Source: Marinobacter lipolyticus SM19 (GTDB lineage Bacteria > Pseudomonadota > Gammaproteobacteria > Pseudomonadales > Oleiphilaceae). Taken from it: a DNA stretch of 64,000 bases. Positions 1 through 9,517 of the stretch are shown here, in pieces. The stretch's first letter is position 1, and the number at the start of each line of letters is the position of its first letter. Below the pieces are notes generated by a model, which was not told the DNA's origin, searched no databases, and saw nothing but the letters and a program-made list of their open reading frames with translations. The stretch lies in contig NZ_KE007329.1 in NCBI RefSeq assembly GCF_000397065.2, positions 17,750 to 81,749 on the forward strand, written 5' to 3'. The translations under genes and the position numbers were made by a program.

Positions 1-2309
1 TCCAGTTCCTCGATCAGCCGTTGACGTACGCGGTTCTTGCGGGCCGGGTCAATGCCCAGGGGCTGGCCTTTTTCATCCAGCACCACGTACGAACTGATGG
101 AGTAGGGGCTCTCGCTGGAACTGATCCGTGCGTCAACGATGTTGAGGTTGAGCTGTTCCAGCACCGCGGTGGTCGCGGCAAACAGCGCGACCCGGTCACG
201 CATGTAGATGATGATCTGGGAATAACCATCGGTGGGGCCGCCACGGGTATCACGAATCAGCACCAGTGGGTCGGGATTGTCGCCGTGGCGAATGATGGCC
301 GCGGTCTGCCAGGCGATATCCACGGTGGAGTCCTGGAGGAAATAGTCCTCGTCCAGGGTGTCCCAGATACTGTCGATCTGCTCGTCAGTCATGTTCTGGG
401 CATGCAGGATTTCCCGGGCTTCGGACTGTGTTGCCCGCACCCACTCCTGGCGATCCACCGGGGTTTCCGTGCCCCGGCGCAGCGCTCGTTTGGTTTCGAT
501 GTAAAGTTGGCGCAAAAGCGACGCCCGCCAGGTATTCCAGAGCTTGGGGTTGGTGGCACTGATATCGCAAACCGTGAGGACGTACAGGTAATCCAGATGC
601 GCCTGACTCGGAACCGATTGTGCGAAGGCGTGGATGATGTCCGGATCGGAAATGTCCTTGCGCTGGGCGGTCATGGACATCAGCAGGTGATTCTCCACCA
701 GCCAGGAGACCAGTTGGGTGTCACGCTCACTGAGATGGTGGCGCTGGCAAAAATCTTCCGCGTCGATGGCCCCCAGTTCCGAATGGTCACCACCGCGACC
801 TTTCGCGACATCGTGATAGAGGCCGGCGATAAACAGGGTTTCCAGTTTAGGCAGGCGATGTATCAGCCGGGAAGCCAGCGGATACTCTGTGCGCGCCTCC
901 GGACTGGTCAGCCGGGCCATGTTGCGGATGACCCTCATGGTATGGGCATCCACGGTGTAAATGTGGAACAGGTCGTGCTGCATCTGACCGATGATCTGGC
1001 CAAATTCCGGCAGGTAACGACCCAGTACGTTGTACTTCTTCATGGCGGACAGGGTCTGGTCCAGCTCGTGAGGCGTCCTCAACAACTCCATGAACAGTGA
1101 AGTCACCGCCAAGTCAGAGCGGAAAGCATCATCAATCAGGTGACGGTGCGCCCGCAGGGAACGAATGGTGGTCGCCCGTATGCCCTTGATTTCCGGGTGC
1201 TGGGCCATCAGCACGAAGATCTCCATGATGGAGTAGGGGGCGTAGGCGAAAACCTGATTGTTCACTGCTTCGATGTAGCGGTTGCGAATCTGGAAGCGTT
1301 TGTTAAGGGGCTGTATGTCATCGGCATCGCCGGCGCCGAGAATCGCTTCGTCATAATATTGCAGGATAACGTCAGCCAGTTCCGCCAGGGCCAGTACGGT
1401 GCGGTAGTACGACTGCATCATCAGCTCGACGCCCAGTCGCTTGCCTTCATCCTTATATCCCAGCATCTCCGCCAGGGCGCGCTGATGGTCAAACAGCAGG
1501 CGGTTTTCATTGCGGTCGGCAATCAGTTGCAGGCCAAAACGCAGGCGCCACAGGAACGTTTCGCCCTGGAACAGGATCTGGTGTTCTTCCTCGGTCAGGA
1601 TGCTGAAGCGAGTCAGGTCCGCAATGTTCTGCAGGCCGAAATGGCGTTTGGTGATCCAGCCAATGGTCTGTATATCTCGAAGGGCACCCGGTGAACCCTT
1701 GACGTTGGGTTCCAGGTTGTACTCAGTATCGCCGTATTTCTTGTGGCGTTGCTGCTGTTCCTCCCGTTTGGCGATGAAATACTCACGATCGGAGCTGACG
1801 TCATCGGCATAAACCTGCTCACTGAGGATTTCCCGTAGCTCATCAGGGCCGGCGATGGTTCGGGTTTCAAGCAGGTTGGTGAGGATGGTGATATCTTCCC
1901 GGGCAGCGGCCTTGCTCTCCTCGATGCTGCGAACACTGTGGCCAATGTCCAGTTTCAGGTCCCAGAGCAAGGTGATAAAAGCACCCAGGTCTTCCTGCCA
2001 TTCCTTACGGATGCCGTTGCGGGTCAGTATCAGCAGATCAATGTCTGAGTGGGGGTGGAGCTCGCCGCGACCGTAACCACCGACGGCAACCAGCGATATG
2101 TCGGTGGATGTCGAAAACGGGTAGCGATTCCAGATCAACCGCAGAGTGGTATCCACAGTGTCGGCCCGGGAATGCACGAGGGCCCTGACATCCGCTCCCT
2201 GGCGGAATGCTTCCGCATCCGCATTGTACCGTTCCCGCAGTAACTCGCGTGCGGCGACTACGGGAGAAATGTCGTTGCTGATGCGGGATTCCAGCTCGCT
2301 TAGGTCCAC
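1..2309 (-). CDS. glnD: Bifunctional uridylyltransferase/uridylyl-removing enzyme GlnD, 3' end outside window
   Basis: GlnD uridylylates and deuridylylates PII proteins in response to glutamine and so sets nitrogen assimilation. The minus-strand frame is open from a GTG at 2309 to the window edge, giving about 769 residues; the family is usually near 880-900, so the last part of the C-terminal ACT region is missing. Near residue 80 there is a nucleotidyltransferase signature (VGGYGRGELHPHSDIDLLIL, with DxD). An HD-phosphohydrolase motif (LYHDVAKGRGGDHSELG) lies near residue 498, and ACT-type sequence (SSYVVLDEKGQPLGID) runs into the edge. The GTG directly follows the map stop codon (TAAGTG), so map and glnD are probably co-transcribed and translationally coupled. 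The map-glnD adjacency next to rpsB-tsf is common in gammaproteobacteria. Confidence 0.95.
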   Translation of the reverse strand, partial: MDLSELESRISNDISPVVAARELLRERYNADAEAFRQGADVRALVHSRADTVDTTLRLIWNRYPFSTSTDISLVAVGGYGRGELHPHSDIDLLILTRNGIRKEWQEDLGAFITLLWDLKLDIGHSVRSIEESKAAAREDITILTNLLETRTIAGPDELREILSEQVYADDVSSDREYFIAKREEQQQRHKKYGDTEYNLEPNVKGSPGALRDIQTIGWITKRHFGLQNIADLTRFSILTEEEHQILFQGETFLWRLRFGLQLIADRNENRLLFDHQRALAEMLGYKDEGKRLGVELMMQSYYRTVLALAELADVILQYYDEAILGAGDADDIQPLNKRFQIRNRYIEAVNNQVFAYAPYSIMEIFVLMAQHPEIKGIRATTIRSLRAHRHLIDDAFRSDLAVTSLFMELLRTPHELDQTLSAMKKYNVLGRYLPEFGQIIGQMQHDLFHIYTVDAHTMRVIRNMARLTSPEARTEYPLASRLIHRLPKLETLFIAGLYHDVAKGRGGDHSELGAIDAEDFCQRHHLSERDTQLVSWLVENHLLMSMTAQRKDISDPDIIHAFAQSVPSQAHLDYLYVLTVCDISATNPKLWNTWRASLLRQLYIETKRALRRGTETPVDRQEWVRATQSEAREILHAQNMTDEQIDSIWDTLDEDYFLQDSTVDIAWQTAAIIRHGDNPDPLVLIRDTRGGPTDGYSQIIIYMRDRVALFAATTAVLEQLNLNIVDARISSSESPYSISSYVVLDEKGQPLGIDPARKNRVRQRLIEEL

Positions 2310-3080
2310 TTAGATAGACTCTTCCGTACGTTTTGTCAGGACTTCGCAGCCGTCGGCCGTCACCAGAAGGGTGTGTTCCCACTGGGCCGATAGTTTGTGG
2401 TCTTTGGTCACGACGGTCCAGCCGTCCGGCAACAGTTTCGTGTGGTACTTGCCCTGGTTGATCATCGGCTCGATGGTGAAGGTCATACCTTCCTGCAGTT
2501 CCAGGCCAGTGCCCGGCTTGCCGTAATGCATCACCTGGGGCTCTTCATGGAACACTTTGCCGATGCCGTGACCGCAGTAATCCCGAACCACCGAGTAGCG
2601 GTGCTTTTCTGCGTGCTGCTGGATCACATGGCCGATATCGCCCAGGCGGGTGCCCGGCTTAACCAGTTCTATGCCTTTATATAGGCATTCCTGGGTTATG
2701 TTGATCAGGCGTTCGGTACCGGGCTTGGGTTTGCCAACGATAAACATCTTGCTGGTGTCACCGTGGTACTCGTCCTTTATAACGGTCACATCGATGTTCA
2801 GGATGTCCCCGTCCTTAAGTACCTTTTTCTCGGAGGGGATGCCGTGGCAGATAACGTGATTGACAGAAGTGCAGATCGACTTCGGAAATCCCTTGTAATT
2901 CAGGGGGGCCGGGATCGCCTTTTGCTCATTCACAATATAGTCGTGACAGATGCGGTCCAGTTCTTCGGTGGTGACGCCGGGTTTGACGTGCTCCCCGATC
3001 ATCTCAAGAACTTCTGCAGCCAGGCGGCCTGCGACGCGCATCTTCTCGATTTCTTCCGGAGTTTTGATCGATACCTGCAT
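2310..3080 (-). CDS. map: Type I methionine aminopeptidase
   Basis: Removes the initiator methionine from nascent cytosolic proteins; a two-metal enzyme of the pita-bread fold. The 256 residues match the usual length of class Ia enzymes without an N-terminal extension. The metal ligands can be placed in LNIDVTV, HGDTSKMF, YCGHGIGKVFHEEP, FTIEPM and EHTLLVT. The ATG at 3080 starts MQVSIKTPEEIEKMRVAGRLAA, the standard family N-terminus. It is divergent from rpsB, with 250 bp between them, and is followed without a gap by glnD. The ribosome-binding site is weak (GGGAACCCC). A candidate promoter lies at 3112-3140. Confidence 0.97.
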   Translation of the reverse strand: MQVSIKTPEEIEKMRVAGRLAAEVLEMIGEHVKPGVTTEELDRICHDYIVNEQKAIPAPLNYKGFPKSICTSVNHVICHGIPSEKKVLKDGDILNIDVTVIKDEYHGDTSKMFIVGKPKPGTERLINITQECLYKGIELVKPGTRLGDIGHVIQQHAEKHRYSVVRDYCGHGIGKVFHEEPQVMHYGKPGTGLELQEGMTFTIEPMINQGKYHTKLLPDGWTVVTKDHKLSAQWEHTLLVTADGCEVLTKRTEESI

Positions 3081-3111
3081 TGGGGTTCCCGTTGATGTGT
3101 ATCAAAACGGC

Positions 3112-3140
3112 ATTTTAAGGGGGAGAGGGGCTGGGTACAA
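3112..3140 (-). promoter_or_regulatory. Candidate sigma70 promoter for map-glnD
   Basis: Read on the minus strand, TTGTAC (3140-3135) is followed after 17 bp by TAAAAT (3117-3112), a five-of-six match to the -10 consensus, about 30 bp before the map start codon. The -35 is weak (three of six). A short perfect inverted repeat, TTGAT-GTGT-ATCAA, at 3092-3105 lies between this -10 and the map ATG and could be an operator or a small leader hairpin. Confidence 0.4.
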
Positions 3141-3183
3141 GGAAGGTTGATGGCAAAAATAATGGCGTGGCGCAGCCGATTTA

Positions 3184-3192
3184 TGGTATAAA
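3184..3192 (+). promoter_or_regulatory. Extended -10 promoter of rpsB-tsf with GC-rich discriminator
   Basis: The sequence TGGTATAAA is an extended -10 element (TGn-TATAAA). It is followed immediately by CGCGCCCG, a GC-rich discriminator of the kind linked to stringent (ppGpp) control of ribosomal promoters. No good -35 hexamer is visible. Initiation near 3199 would give a leader of about 130 nt before rpsB. In other gammaproteobacteria the rpsB leader is a site of autoregulation by S2; I see leader-length sequence here but did not fold it. Confidence 0.55.
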
Positions 3193-3330
3193 CGCGCCCG
3201 CTGGAAACAAATCCGGCAAATTCACACACGTGTCGACACGTTGTCCCAGGGTGCCATCTCCTGTTTTAAGGCGAATGGTTGGGTCAATCGGACGCGTGGA
3301 GGACTAACCCGAAGCTAAAAGGTAAATATC

Positions 3331-4083
3331 ATGGCTCAGGTAAATATGCGTGACCTGCTCAAGGCAGGTGCTCACTTCGGTCACCAGACCCGTTACTGGA
3401 ACCCGAAAATGTCGAAGTTCATCTTCGGCGCCCGCAACAAGATTCATATCATCAACCTGGAACAGACTGTTCCTGCCATGAACGACGCGCTCAAGTTCGT
3501 TCAGCAACTGGCAGAGAACAAGAACAAGGTTCTGTTCGTAGGTACCAAGCGTGCCGCAGCGAAAATCGTCAAGGAAGAAGCTGAGCGCGCTGGTCAGCCG
3601 TTCGTAAACCACCGCTGGTTGGGTGGTATGCTGACCAACTACAAGACGATTCGTCAGTCCATCCGTCGCTACCGTGATCTGGAAGCCCAGAGTCAGGACG
3701 GTACTTTCGACAAGCTGACCAAGAAAGAAGCTCTTGAGCGTACCCGTGAGATGGACAAGCTCGAGCGTTCCATCGGCGGTATCAAGGATATGGGCGGCCT
3801 GCCGGACGCACTGTTCGTGATTGACGTTGACCACGAGCGCATCGCTATCAAGGAAGCCAACAAGCTGGGCATTCCTGTTATCGGTGTTGTTGATACCAAC
3901 AGCGATCCTGACGGTGTTGACTACGTAATTCCAGGCAACGATGACGCCATTCGCGCTATCCAGATCTACGTGAAGGCCGTTGCCGATACCTGCATCGACG
4001 CAGCTCAGTCTGCCGGTGCCGGCGCTGACGAGTTTGTTGAAGTCAGTGAAGATGCTGAAGGTGCTGCTCCAGCCGCTGAGTGA
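3331..4083 (+). CDS. rpsB: 30S ribosomal protein S2
   Basis: Structural protein of the small ribosomal subunit, located on its back side near S1. The 250-residue product starts [19 protein letters not shown] and contains the family signatures [17 protein letters not shown] and the central FVIDVDHE / [22 protein letters not shown] region. The acidic Ala/Glu-rich tail is usual for gammaproteobacterial S2. The start is preceded by an AAAGGT Shine-Dalgarno sequence. It is first in the rpsB-tsf unit, 89 bp upstream of tsf with a strong hairpin between them. Confidence 0.99.
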   Translation: MAQVNMRDLLKAGAHFGHQTRYWNPKMSKFIFGARNKIHIINLEQTVPAMNDALKFVQQLAENKNKVLFVGTKRAAAKIVKEEAERAGQPFVNHRWLGGMLTNYKTIRQSIRRYRDLEAQSQDGTFDKLTKKEALERTREMDKLERSIGGIKDMGGLPDALFVIDVDHERIAIKEANKLGIPVIGVVDTNSDPDGVDYVIPGNDDAIRAIQIYVKAVADTCIDAAQSAGAGADEFVEVSEDAEGAAPAAE

Positions 4084-4110
4084 TGTTTTCCCTTCAGGTT
4101 TGAGATGTAG

Positions 4111-4140
4111 GGTGTGCCCGTGAATAACTCCGGGCACACC
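4111..4140 (+). terminator. Perfect 10-bp hairpin between rpsB and tsf (attenuator-like)
   Basis: GGTGTGCCCG and CGGGCACACC form a perfect 10-bp stem around a 10-nt loop. The downstream sequence TCCCCACC lacks a T-tract, so this is more likely an attenuator, processing site or mRNA-stabilising hairpin than a full terminator. It lies about 30 bp before the tsf start codon and could set the S2 to EF-Ts ratio. Confidence 0.55.
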
Positions 4141-4172
4141 TCCCCACCGAATTCGGAACAAGAGGATTGAAC

Positions 4173-5042
4173 ATGGCTGCAATTACCGCTGCAATGGTCA
4201 AAGAGCTGCGTGAGCGTACCGGCCTTGGCATGATGGAGTGCAAGAAAGCACTGGTAGAAGCTGGTGGCAGTGTTGACGCTGCTATCGAAGAGCTGCGTAA
4301 GTCTTCTGGCCTGAAAGCCGCCAAGAAGGCTGGTCGTACCGCCGCTGAAGGCGTATCTCTGATCAAGATCTCCGACGACAACACCGTTGCTTTCATTCTG
4401 GAAGTCAACTCCGAGACCGACTTCGTTGCCCGTGATGACAACTTCATCAACTTCGCCAACGACGTTCTGGATGTTGCCTTTGAAAAGGGTGAAGCCGACG
4501 TGGCCAAGCTGATGGAAGGCGATCTGGAAGCCAAGCGTGAAGCGCTGGTTCAGAAGATTGGCGAGAACATCACCGTTCGTCGCATCGTTAAAGTTGAAGG
4601 TCCGGTTGTTGGTGGCTATGTCCACAGCAACAACAAGATCGCTTCTGTCGTGGCCCTGACCGCTGGTGACTCCGAAGTTGCCCGTGACATCGCCATGCAC
4701 GCTGCCGCTGTTAACCCACGGGTTGGCAAGCCGGAAGACATGCCTGCTGATGAGCTCGAGAAAGAAAAAGAAGTCATCAAGGCCCAGCCGGACATGGAAG
4801 GCAAGCCTGCCGAAATCGTTGAGAAGATGATGGGCGGCCGCATCAAGAAGTTCCTCAAGGAGAACAGCCTTGTTGAGCAGCCTTTCGTCAAGAACCCGGA
4901 CCAGACTGTGGGTGAGCTGATCAAATCCGCTGGCGGTGAGCTGGTTGGTTTTGTTCGTCTGGAAGTGGGTGAAGGTATTGAGAAGGAAGAAGTGGACTTT
5001 GCTGCCGAGGTTGCTGCTGCAGCCGGCACAGGTAAGGCCTGA
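4173..5042 (+). CDS. tsf: Translation elongation factor Ts
   Basis: Guanine-nucleotide exchange factor for EF-Tu. The 289-residue product has the N-terminal UBA-like domain with [15 protein letters not shown], the core region [14 protein letters not shown] that contacts EF-Tu, and the C-terminal [15 protein letters not shown] segment. I chose the ATG at 4173 ([12 protein letters not shown]) because it has AGAGGA seven bases upstream. An in-frame TTG two codons earlier lies inside that Shine-Dalgarno region. Confidence 0.98.
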   Translation: MAAITAAMVKELRERTGLGMMECKKALVEAGGSVDAAIEELRKSSGLKAAKKAGRTAAEGVSLIKISDDNTVAFILEVNSETDFVARDDNFINFANDVLDVAFEKGEADVAKLMEGDLEAKREALVQKIGENITVRRIVKVEGPVVGGYVHSNNKIASVVALTAGDSEVARDIAMHAAAVNPRVGKPEDMPADELEKEKEVIKAQPDMEGKPAEIVEKMMGGRIKKFLKENSLVEQPFVKNPDQTVGELIKSAGGELVGFVRLEVGEGIEKEEVDFAAEVAAAAGTGKA

Positions 5043-5053
5043 TCCTTCTGATT

Positions 5054-5082
5054 GGCGCTGCAGCCCTTGTGGTTGCAGTGCC
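5054..5082 (+). terminator. 12-bp hairpin just after tsf
   Basis: GGCGCTGCAGCC (5054-5065) pairs with GGTTGCAGTGCC (5071-5082) over 12 positions, two of them G-U, around a 5-nt loop. It begins 11 bp after the tsf stop codon. There is no T-run downstream, so it may only attenuate transcription or protect the 3' end of the rpsB-tsf message. Confidence 0.5.
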
Positions 5083-5127
5083 GCCTGAGTCTGCCACGTC
5101 AGTTGGGGTGACCCGGCTTTCGTGGCG

Positions 5128-5179
5128 GGCTTGTATCTGAGATACCCCTTTTTGTTGAGGAGTATGTCAGATACAAGCC
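5128..5179 (+). promoter_or_regulatory. Long stem-loop in the pyrH leader
   Basis: GGCTTGTATCTGA (5128-5140) and TCAGATACAAGCC (5167-5179) form a perfect 13-bp stem. Inside it ATACCCC (5142-5148) can pair with GGAGTAT (5159-5165), extending the helix to about 20 bp and leaving a small T-rich loop. It ends 51 bp before pyrH. The position suits a regulatory leader or a mobile-repeat remnant; no known riboswitch is recognised. Confidence 0.5.
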
Positions 5180-5230
5180 TGCGAAGCTTGTCGCGCCAGA
5201 TAGCAGCCAACAGACGAAAAGGGGATCACC

Positions 5231-5959
5231 ATGCCGACATCATCGAAAACCCAGCCAAGATACAAGCGTGTTTTGCTCAAGCTCAGTGGCGAAGCCCTGA
5301 TGGGCGAGCACGATTTCGGTATTGATCCCAAAGTTCTTGACCGCATGGCGCTGGAAATCGGTGCCCTGATCGGTATTGGTGTTCAGGTGGGCCTGGTTAT
5401 AGGTGGTGGTAACCTGTTCCGTGGCGCAGCCCTGAATGCGGCAGGCATGGATCGGGTAACCGGTGACCACATGGGCATGCTGGCCACCGTGATGAACGGT
5501 CTGGCCATGCGTGATGCCCTTGAGCGCTCAAACATCCGTACCCGTGTCATGTCGGCCATTCCCATGAGCGGTATCGTTGAGCACTATGATCGCCGTCGCG
5601 CTGTTCGTGACCTGAAAGACGGTGATGTGGTGATCTTCTGTGCTGGCACTGGCAATCCCTTCTTTACCACGGATTCCGCTGCCTGCCTTCGCGGGATCGA
5701 GATTGAGGCGGATGCGGTTCTCAAGGCAACCAAGGTGGATGGGGTCTATTCGGCGGATCCACATCTCGATTCGTCTGCAGAAAAATATGACAATCTGACC
5801 TATGACGAAGTGCTGGACAAGAAGCTCGGCGTCATGGACCTGACCGCAATTTGTCTGGCGCGGGATCACGGTATGCCGCTGCGGGTATTTGATATGAATC
5901 GCCCAGGTGCCCTGACTCGCATCGTGACCGGCGAAAAAGAAGGTACACTGATCGAATAA
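5231..5959 (+). CDS. pyrH: UMP kinase
   Basis: Phosphorylates UMP to UDP in pyrimidine nucleotide synthesis; a hexameric, allosterically controlled member of the amino-acid-kinase family, unrelated to eukaryotic UMP kinases. The 242-residue product carries [14 protein letters not shown], the GGGNLFRG glycine loop, the [13 protein letters not shown] nucleotide-binding segment and [10 protein letters not shown]. The N-terminus is about five residues longer than E. coli PyrH. It is 188 bp after tsf, so probably in its own transcriptional context, and 71 bp before frr. Confidence 0.98.
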   Translation: MPTSSKTQPRYKRVLLKLSGEALMGEHDFGIDPKVLDRMALEIGALIGIGVQVGLVIGGGNLFRGAALNAAGMDRVTGDHMGMLATVMNGLAMRDALERSNIRTRVMSAIPMSGIVEHYDRRRAVRDLKDGDVVIFCAGTGNPFFTTDSAACLRGIEIEADAVLKATKVDGVYSADPHLDSSAEKYDNLTYDEVLDKKLGVMDLTAICLARDHGMPLRVFDMNRPGALTRIVTGEKEGTLIE

Positions 5960-6030
5960 TATGGTTGATCCGGCCTGCAGCATAGCGGTCGGGAAACGGA
6001 CTGACATGAAATCGAATTGAGGATGCTCTA

Positions 6031-6588
6031 GTGATCAACGACATCAAATCCGAAGCTGAGAAGAAAATGCAGAAGAGCGTCGACGCGCTGCACTCAGCCT
6101 TCAACAAAATCCGTACCGGTCGTGCCCATCCGGCCATTCTCGACAGCGTCATGGTGAACTACTATGGCCAGGAAACGCCGCTTAAGCAGGTCGCCAGTGT
6201 GAATGTCGAAGACAACCGCACCCTGACTGTTTCTCCGTGGGAAAAGAATCTGGTACCGACCATTGAAAAGGCGATTATGACCTCGGATCTGGGGCTGAAC
6301 CCGGCAACCAGCGGCGACATCATCCGGGTGCCAATGCCCATGCTGACCGAAGAAACCCGCAAGGAAATGGTCAAGCAGGCAAAAGCCGACGCTGAACACG
6401 GCCGGGTCTCTATTCGTAATGCCCGCCGTGACGCGAACTCCATGTTGAAGGACCTGCTCAAAGAAAAGGAAATCAACGAAGACGAAGAGCGCAAAGGCGA
6501 GGATGAAATCCAGAAATTGACGGATCGCTACATCGCCGACGTCGAAAAGATGCTCAAAGCCAAAGAAGAGGACTTGATGGCTGTCTGA
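6031..6588 (+). CDS. frr: Ribosome recycling factor
   Basis: With EF-G and IF3 it splits post-termination ribosomes. The 185 residues are the standard length; the tRNA-shaped protein is recognised by MINDIKSEAEKKMQKS, KIRTGRAHPAILD and the C-terminal DRYIADVEKMLKAKEEDLM. The start is a GTG at 6031, with GAGGATG 7-12 bases upstream, and the N-terminus aligns with the family only from this codon. It sits between pyrH and uppS, the usual gammaproteobacterial order. Confidence 0.98.
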   Translation: MINDIKSEAEKKMQKSVDALHSAFNKIRTGRAHPAILDSVMVNYYGQETPLKQVASVNVEDNRTLTVSPWEKNLVPTIEKAIMTSDLGLNPATSGDIIRVPMPMLTEETRKEMVKQAKADAEHGRVSIRNARRDANSMLKDLLKEKEINEDEERKGEDEIQKLTDRYIADVEKMLKAKEEDLMAV

Positions 6589-6653
6589 TCAGCCTCGTCT
6601 CATTCGGATAAACGAACAGCCGATGCCGATCCATCGGCTGTGCAGGGGACTTC

Positions 6654-7424
6654 ATGACGGAAACTGTATCCGCAGAGATTCCGGTGTCGGCGGATAGCCG
6701 GCCCCGGCATGTGGCCATTATCATGGATGGTAACAATCGCTGGGCGAAAGAGCGCCAGCTGAAGGGGGTAGCGGGCCACAAGGCGGGCGTGAACGCGGTC
6801 AAGTCTGTTGTGGAAACCTGTGCCCGTGAAGGGGTCGAGGTCCTTACCCTGTTTGCCTTTTCCAGTGAGAACTGGCGGCGGCCCAAAGATGAAGTATCTG
6901 CCCTGATGCGTCTCTTCCTGTTCGCTCTGGAGCGGGAGGTGAAAAAACTCCATCGCAACAATATCCGGCTACGGATTATTGGTGACCGGACCGCGTTCAG
7001 CCCCGCGTTGCAGGAGCATATGGAGAAGGCAGAAGCGCTCACTCGCCATAATACCCTGATGACATTGGTCATAGCCGCTAATTATGGCGGCCACTGGGAC
7101 ATTACCCAGGCCACCAGGCAGGTTGCCGAAAAAGTCCGGGCAGGGGAGCTGGAGCCGTCGGATGTGACCGACGGCCTGATTCAGCAACATCTCTCAATCG
7201 GTGACCTGCCCATGCCAGACCTGATGATCCGGACGGCAGGCGAGCAACGCATCAGCAATTTCATGCTTTGGCATCTGGCATACACCGAGCTGTACTTCTC
7301 ACCGGTTTACTGGCCCGACTTCCTGGAAGACGAAATGAAGGAAGCGCTGAAGGCCTATGCCGGCCGGCAGCGGCGATTCGGCCAGACCGACGACCAGATT
7401 GCCAGCCGTCGCCCGGAACAATAA
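6654..7424 (+). CDS. uppS: Undecaprenyl diphosphate synthase (cis-prenyltransferase)
   Basis: Condenses isopentenyl-PP onto farnesyl-PP to make the C55 carrier used for peptidoglycan and O-antigen. The 256-residue product shows the catalytic IIMDGNNRWA motif (Asp essential), the GVEVLTLFAFSSENWRRP loop and the C-terminal LMIRTAGEQRISNFMLWHLAYTE. The family usually has GGExRISNFLLWQ; the small changes here are conservative. It is 65 bp after frr and 21 bp before cdsA, probably in one operon through rseP. Confidence 0.97.
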   Translation: MTETVSAEIPVSADSRPRHVAIIMDGNNRWAKERQLKGVAGHKAGVNAVKSVVETCAREGVEVLTLFAFSSENWRRPKDEVSALMRLFLFALEREVKKLHRNNIRLRIIGDRTAFSPALQEHMEKAEALTRHNTLMTLVIAANYGGHWDITQATRQVAEKVRAGELEPSDVTDGLIQQHLSIGDLPMPDLMIRTAGEQRISNFMLWHLAYTELYFSPVYWPDFLEDEMKEALKAYAGRQRRFGQTDDQIASRRPEQ

Positions 7425-7445
7425 CGACAAGAAGCGAACCTTATT

Positions 7446-8285
7446 GTGCTAAAAACCAGAATCATAACTGCGCTTATCCTCGCCCCCATTGCCATAGGCG
7501 GGATTTTCTTCCTGCCGCCGCTTGGCTTCGCCCTGTTTACTGGCGCCATCATTACGATTGGTGCCTGGGAGTGGGCCAATATGTCCGGTGTAACCGCCCC
7601 GGTTGCCCGTGTGGCCTATGCCGGCGTGGTTGCCGCTGTTCTTTACGCTCTACTCGACGTTCCTGCTGTTGCCGTGCTCTGGCTGGCGGTTGTCTGGTGG
7701 ATTGCCTGTTTCCTGATGGTTCGCAGCTACCCGTCAGGTTCCGGTCAGTGGGGTTCGTTACCCGTGAGGGCCATCATGGGATTGTTGGTGCTGGTACCGG
7801 CGTGGGTCGGGTTAAATCACCTGCGGACCGGTTCCTTCCAGTTTGGCGATGTGGCCAACAATCTGCTCGTTATCCTTTATGTATTCTGCGTGGTATGGGT
7901 TGCCGATATTGGTGCCTATTTCGCGGGCAGGGCCTTTGGCAAAGCCAAACTGGCACCGCGGGTCAGCCCGGGCAAGTCCTGGGCGGGTGTCTGGGGTGGT
8001 CTGGCCGCAGTAGCGGTCTTTGCGGTCATCGTCAGCCAGTTGGCGTCAGCACCCATTGACCAGACCCTGCTGTTGGTGATCGCAAGTCTGGTGACCGGTC
8101 TGGTGTCTGTGTTGGGAGACCTGCTGGAAAGCATGCTCAAGCGTTTCCGTGGCATCAAGGACAGTAGTCAGTTGCTGCCGGGTCATGGTGGTATCATGGA
8201 CCGTATCGACAGCCTTACGGCCGCCATTCCGGTGTTTGCGCTGATTATTACCCAACTCGGCTGGCTGGCGGCTGGTAACTGGTGA
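7446..8285 (+). CDS. cdsA: Phosphatidate cytidylyltransferase (CDP-diacylglycerol synthase)
   Basis: Integral inner-membrane enzyme that converts phosphatidic acid and CTP to CDP-diacylglycerol, the branch point of phospholipid synthesis. The 279-residue product is mostly transmembrane helices and ends with the CDP-DAG synthase signature: [13 protein letters not shown] followed by [29 protein letters not shown] and IDSL. It starts with GTG ([16 protein letters not shown]). The last codons overlap an alternative dxr start. Confidence 0.96.
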   Translation: MLKTRIITALILAPIAIGGIFFLPPLGFALFTGAIITIGAWEWANMSGVTAPVARVAYAGVVAAVLYALLDVPAVAVLWLAVVWWIACFLMVRSYPSGSGQWGSLPVRAIMGLLVLVPAWVGLNHLRTGSFQFGDVANNLLVILYVFCVVWVADIGAYFAGRAFGKAKLAPRVSPGKSWAGVWGGLAAVAVFAVIVSQLASAPIDQTLLLVIASLVTGLVSVLGDLLESMLKRFRGIKDSSQLLPGHGGIMDRIDSLTAAIPVFALIITQLGWLAAGNW

Positions 8286-8293
8286 GCGGTTTT

Positions 8294-9469
<1,176 letters not shown>

Positions 9470-9517
9470 TTTATCGTCATCGGATTATTGGACTGATGGC
9501 CAACTATTGAGAGCGCT

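Noticed and set aside
21..1100. Long plus-strand frame of 359 codons opposite glnD
   Set aside because: GlnD motifs are clear on the minus strand; this is an antisense shadow with no recognisable domain.
3304..5210. Two long minus-strand frames (292 and 401 codons) opposite rpsB and tsf
   Set aside because: Codon-biased highly expressed genes often give long antisense frames; no domain is visible.
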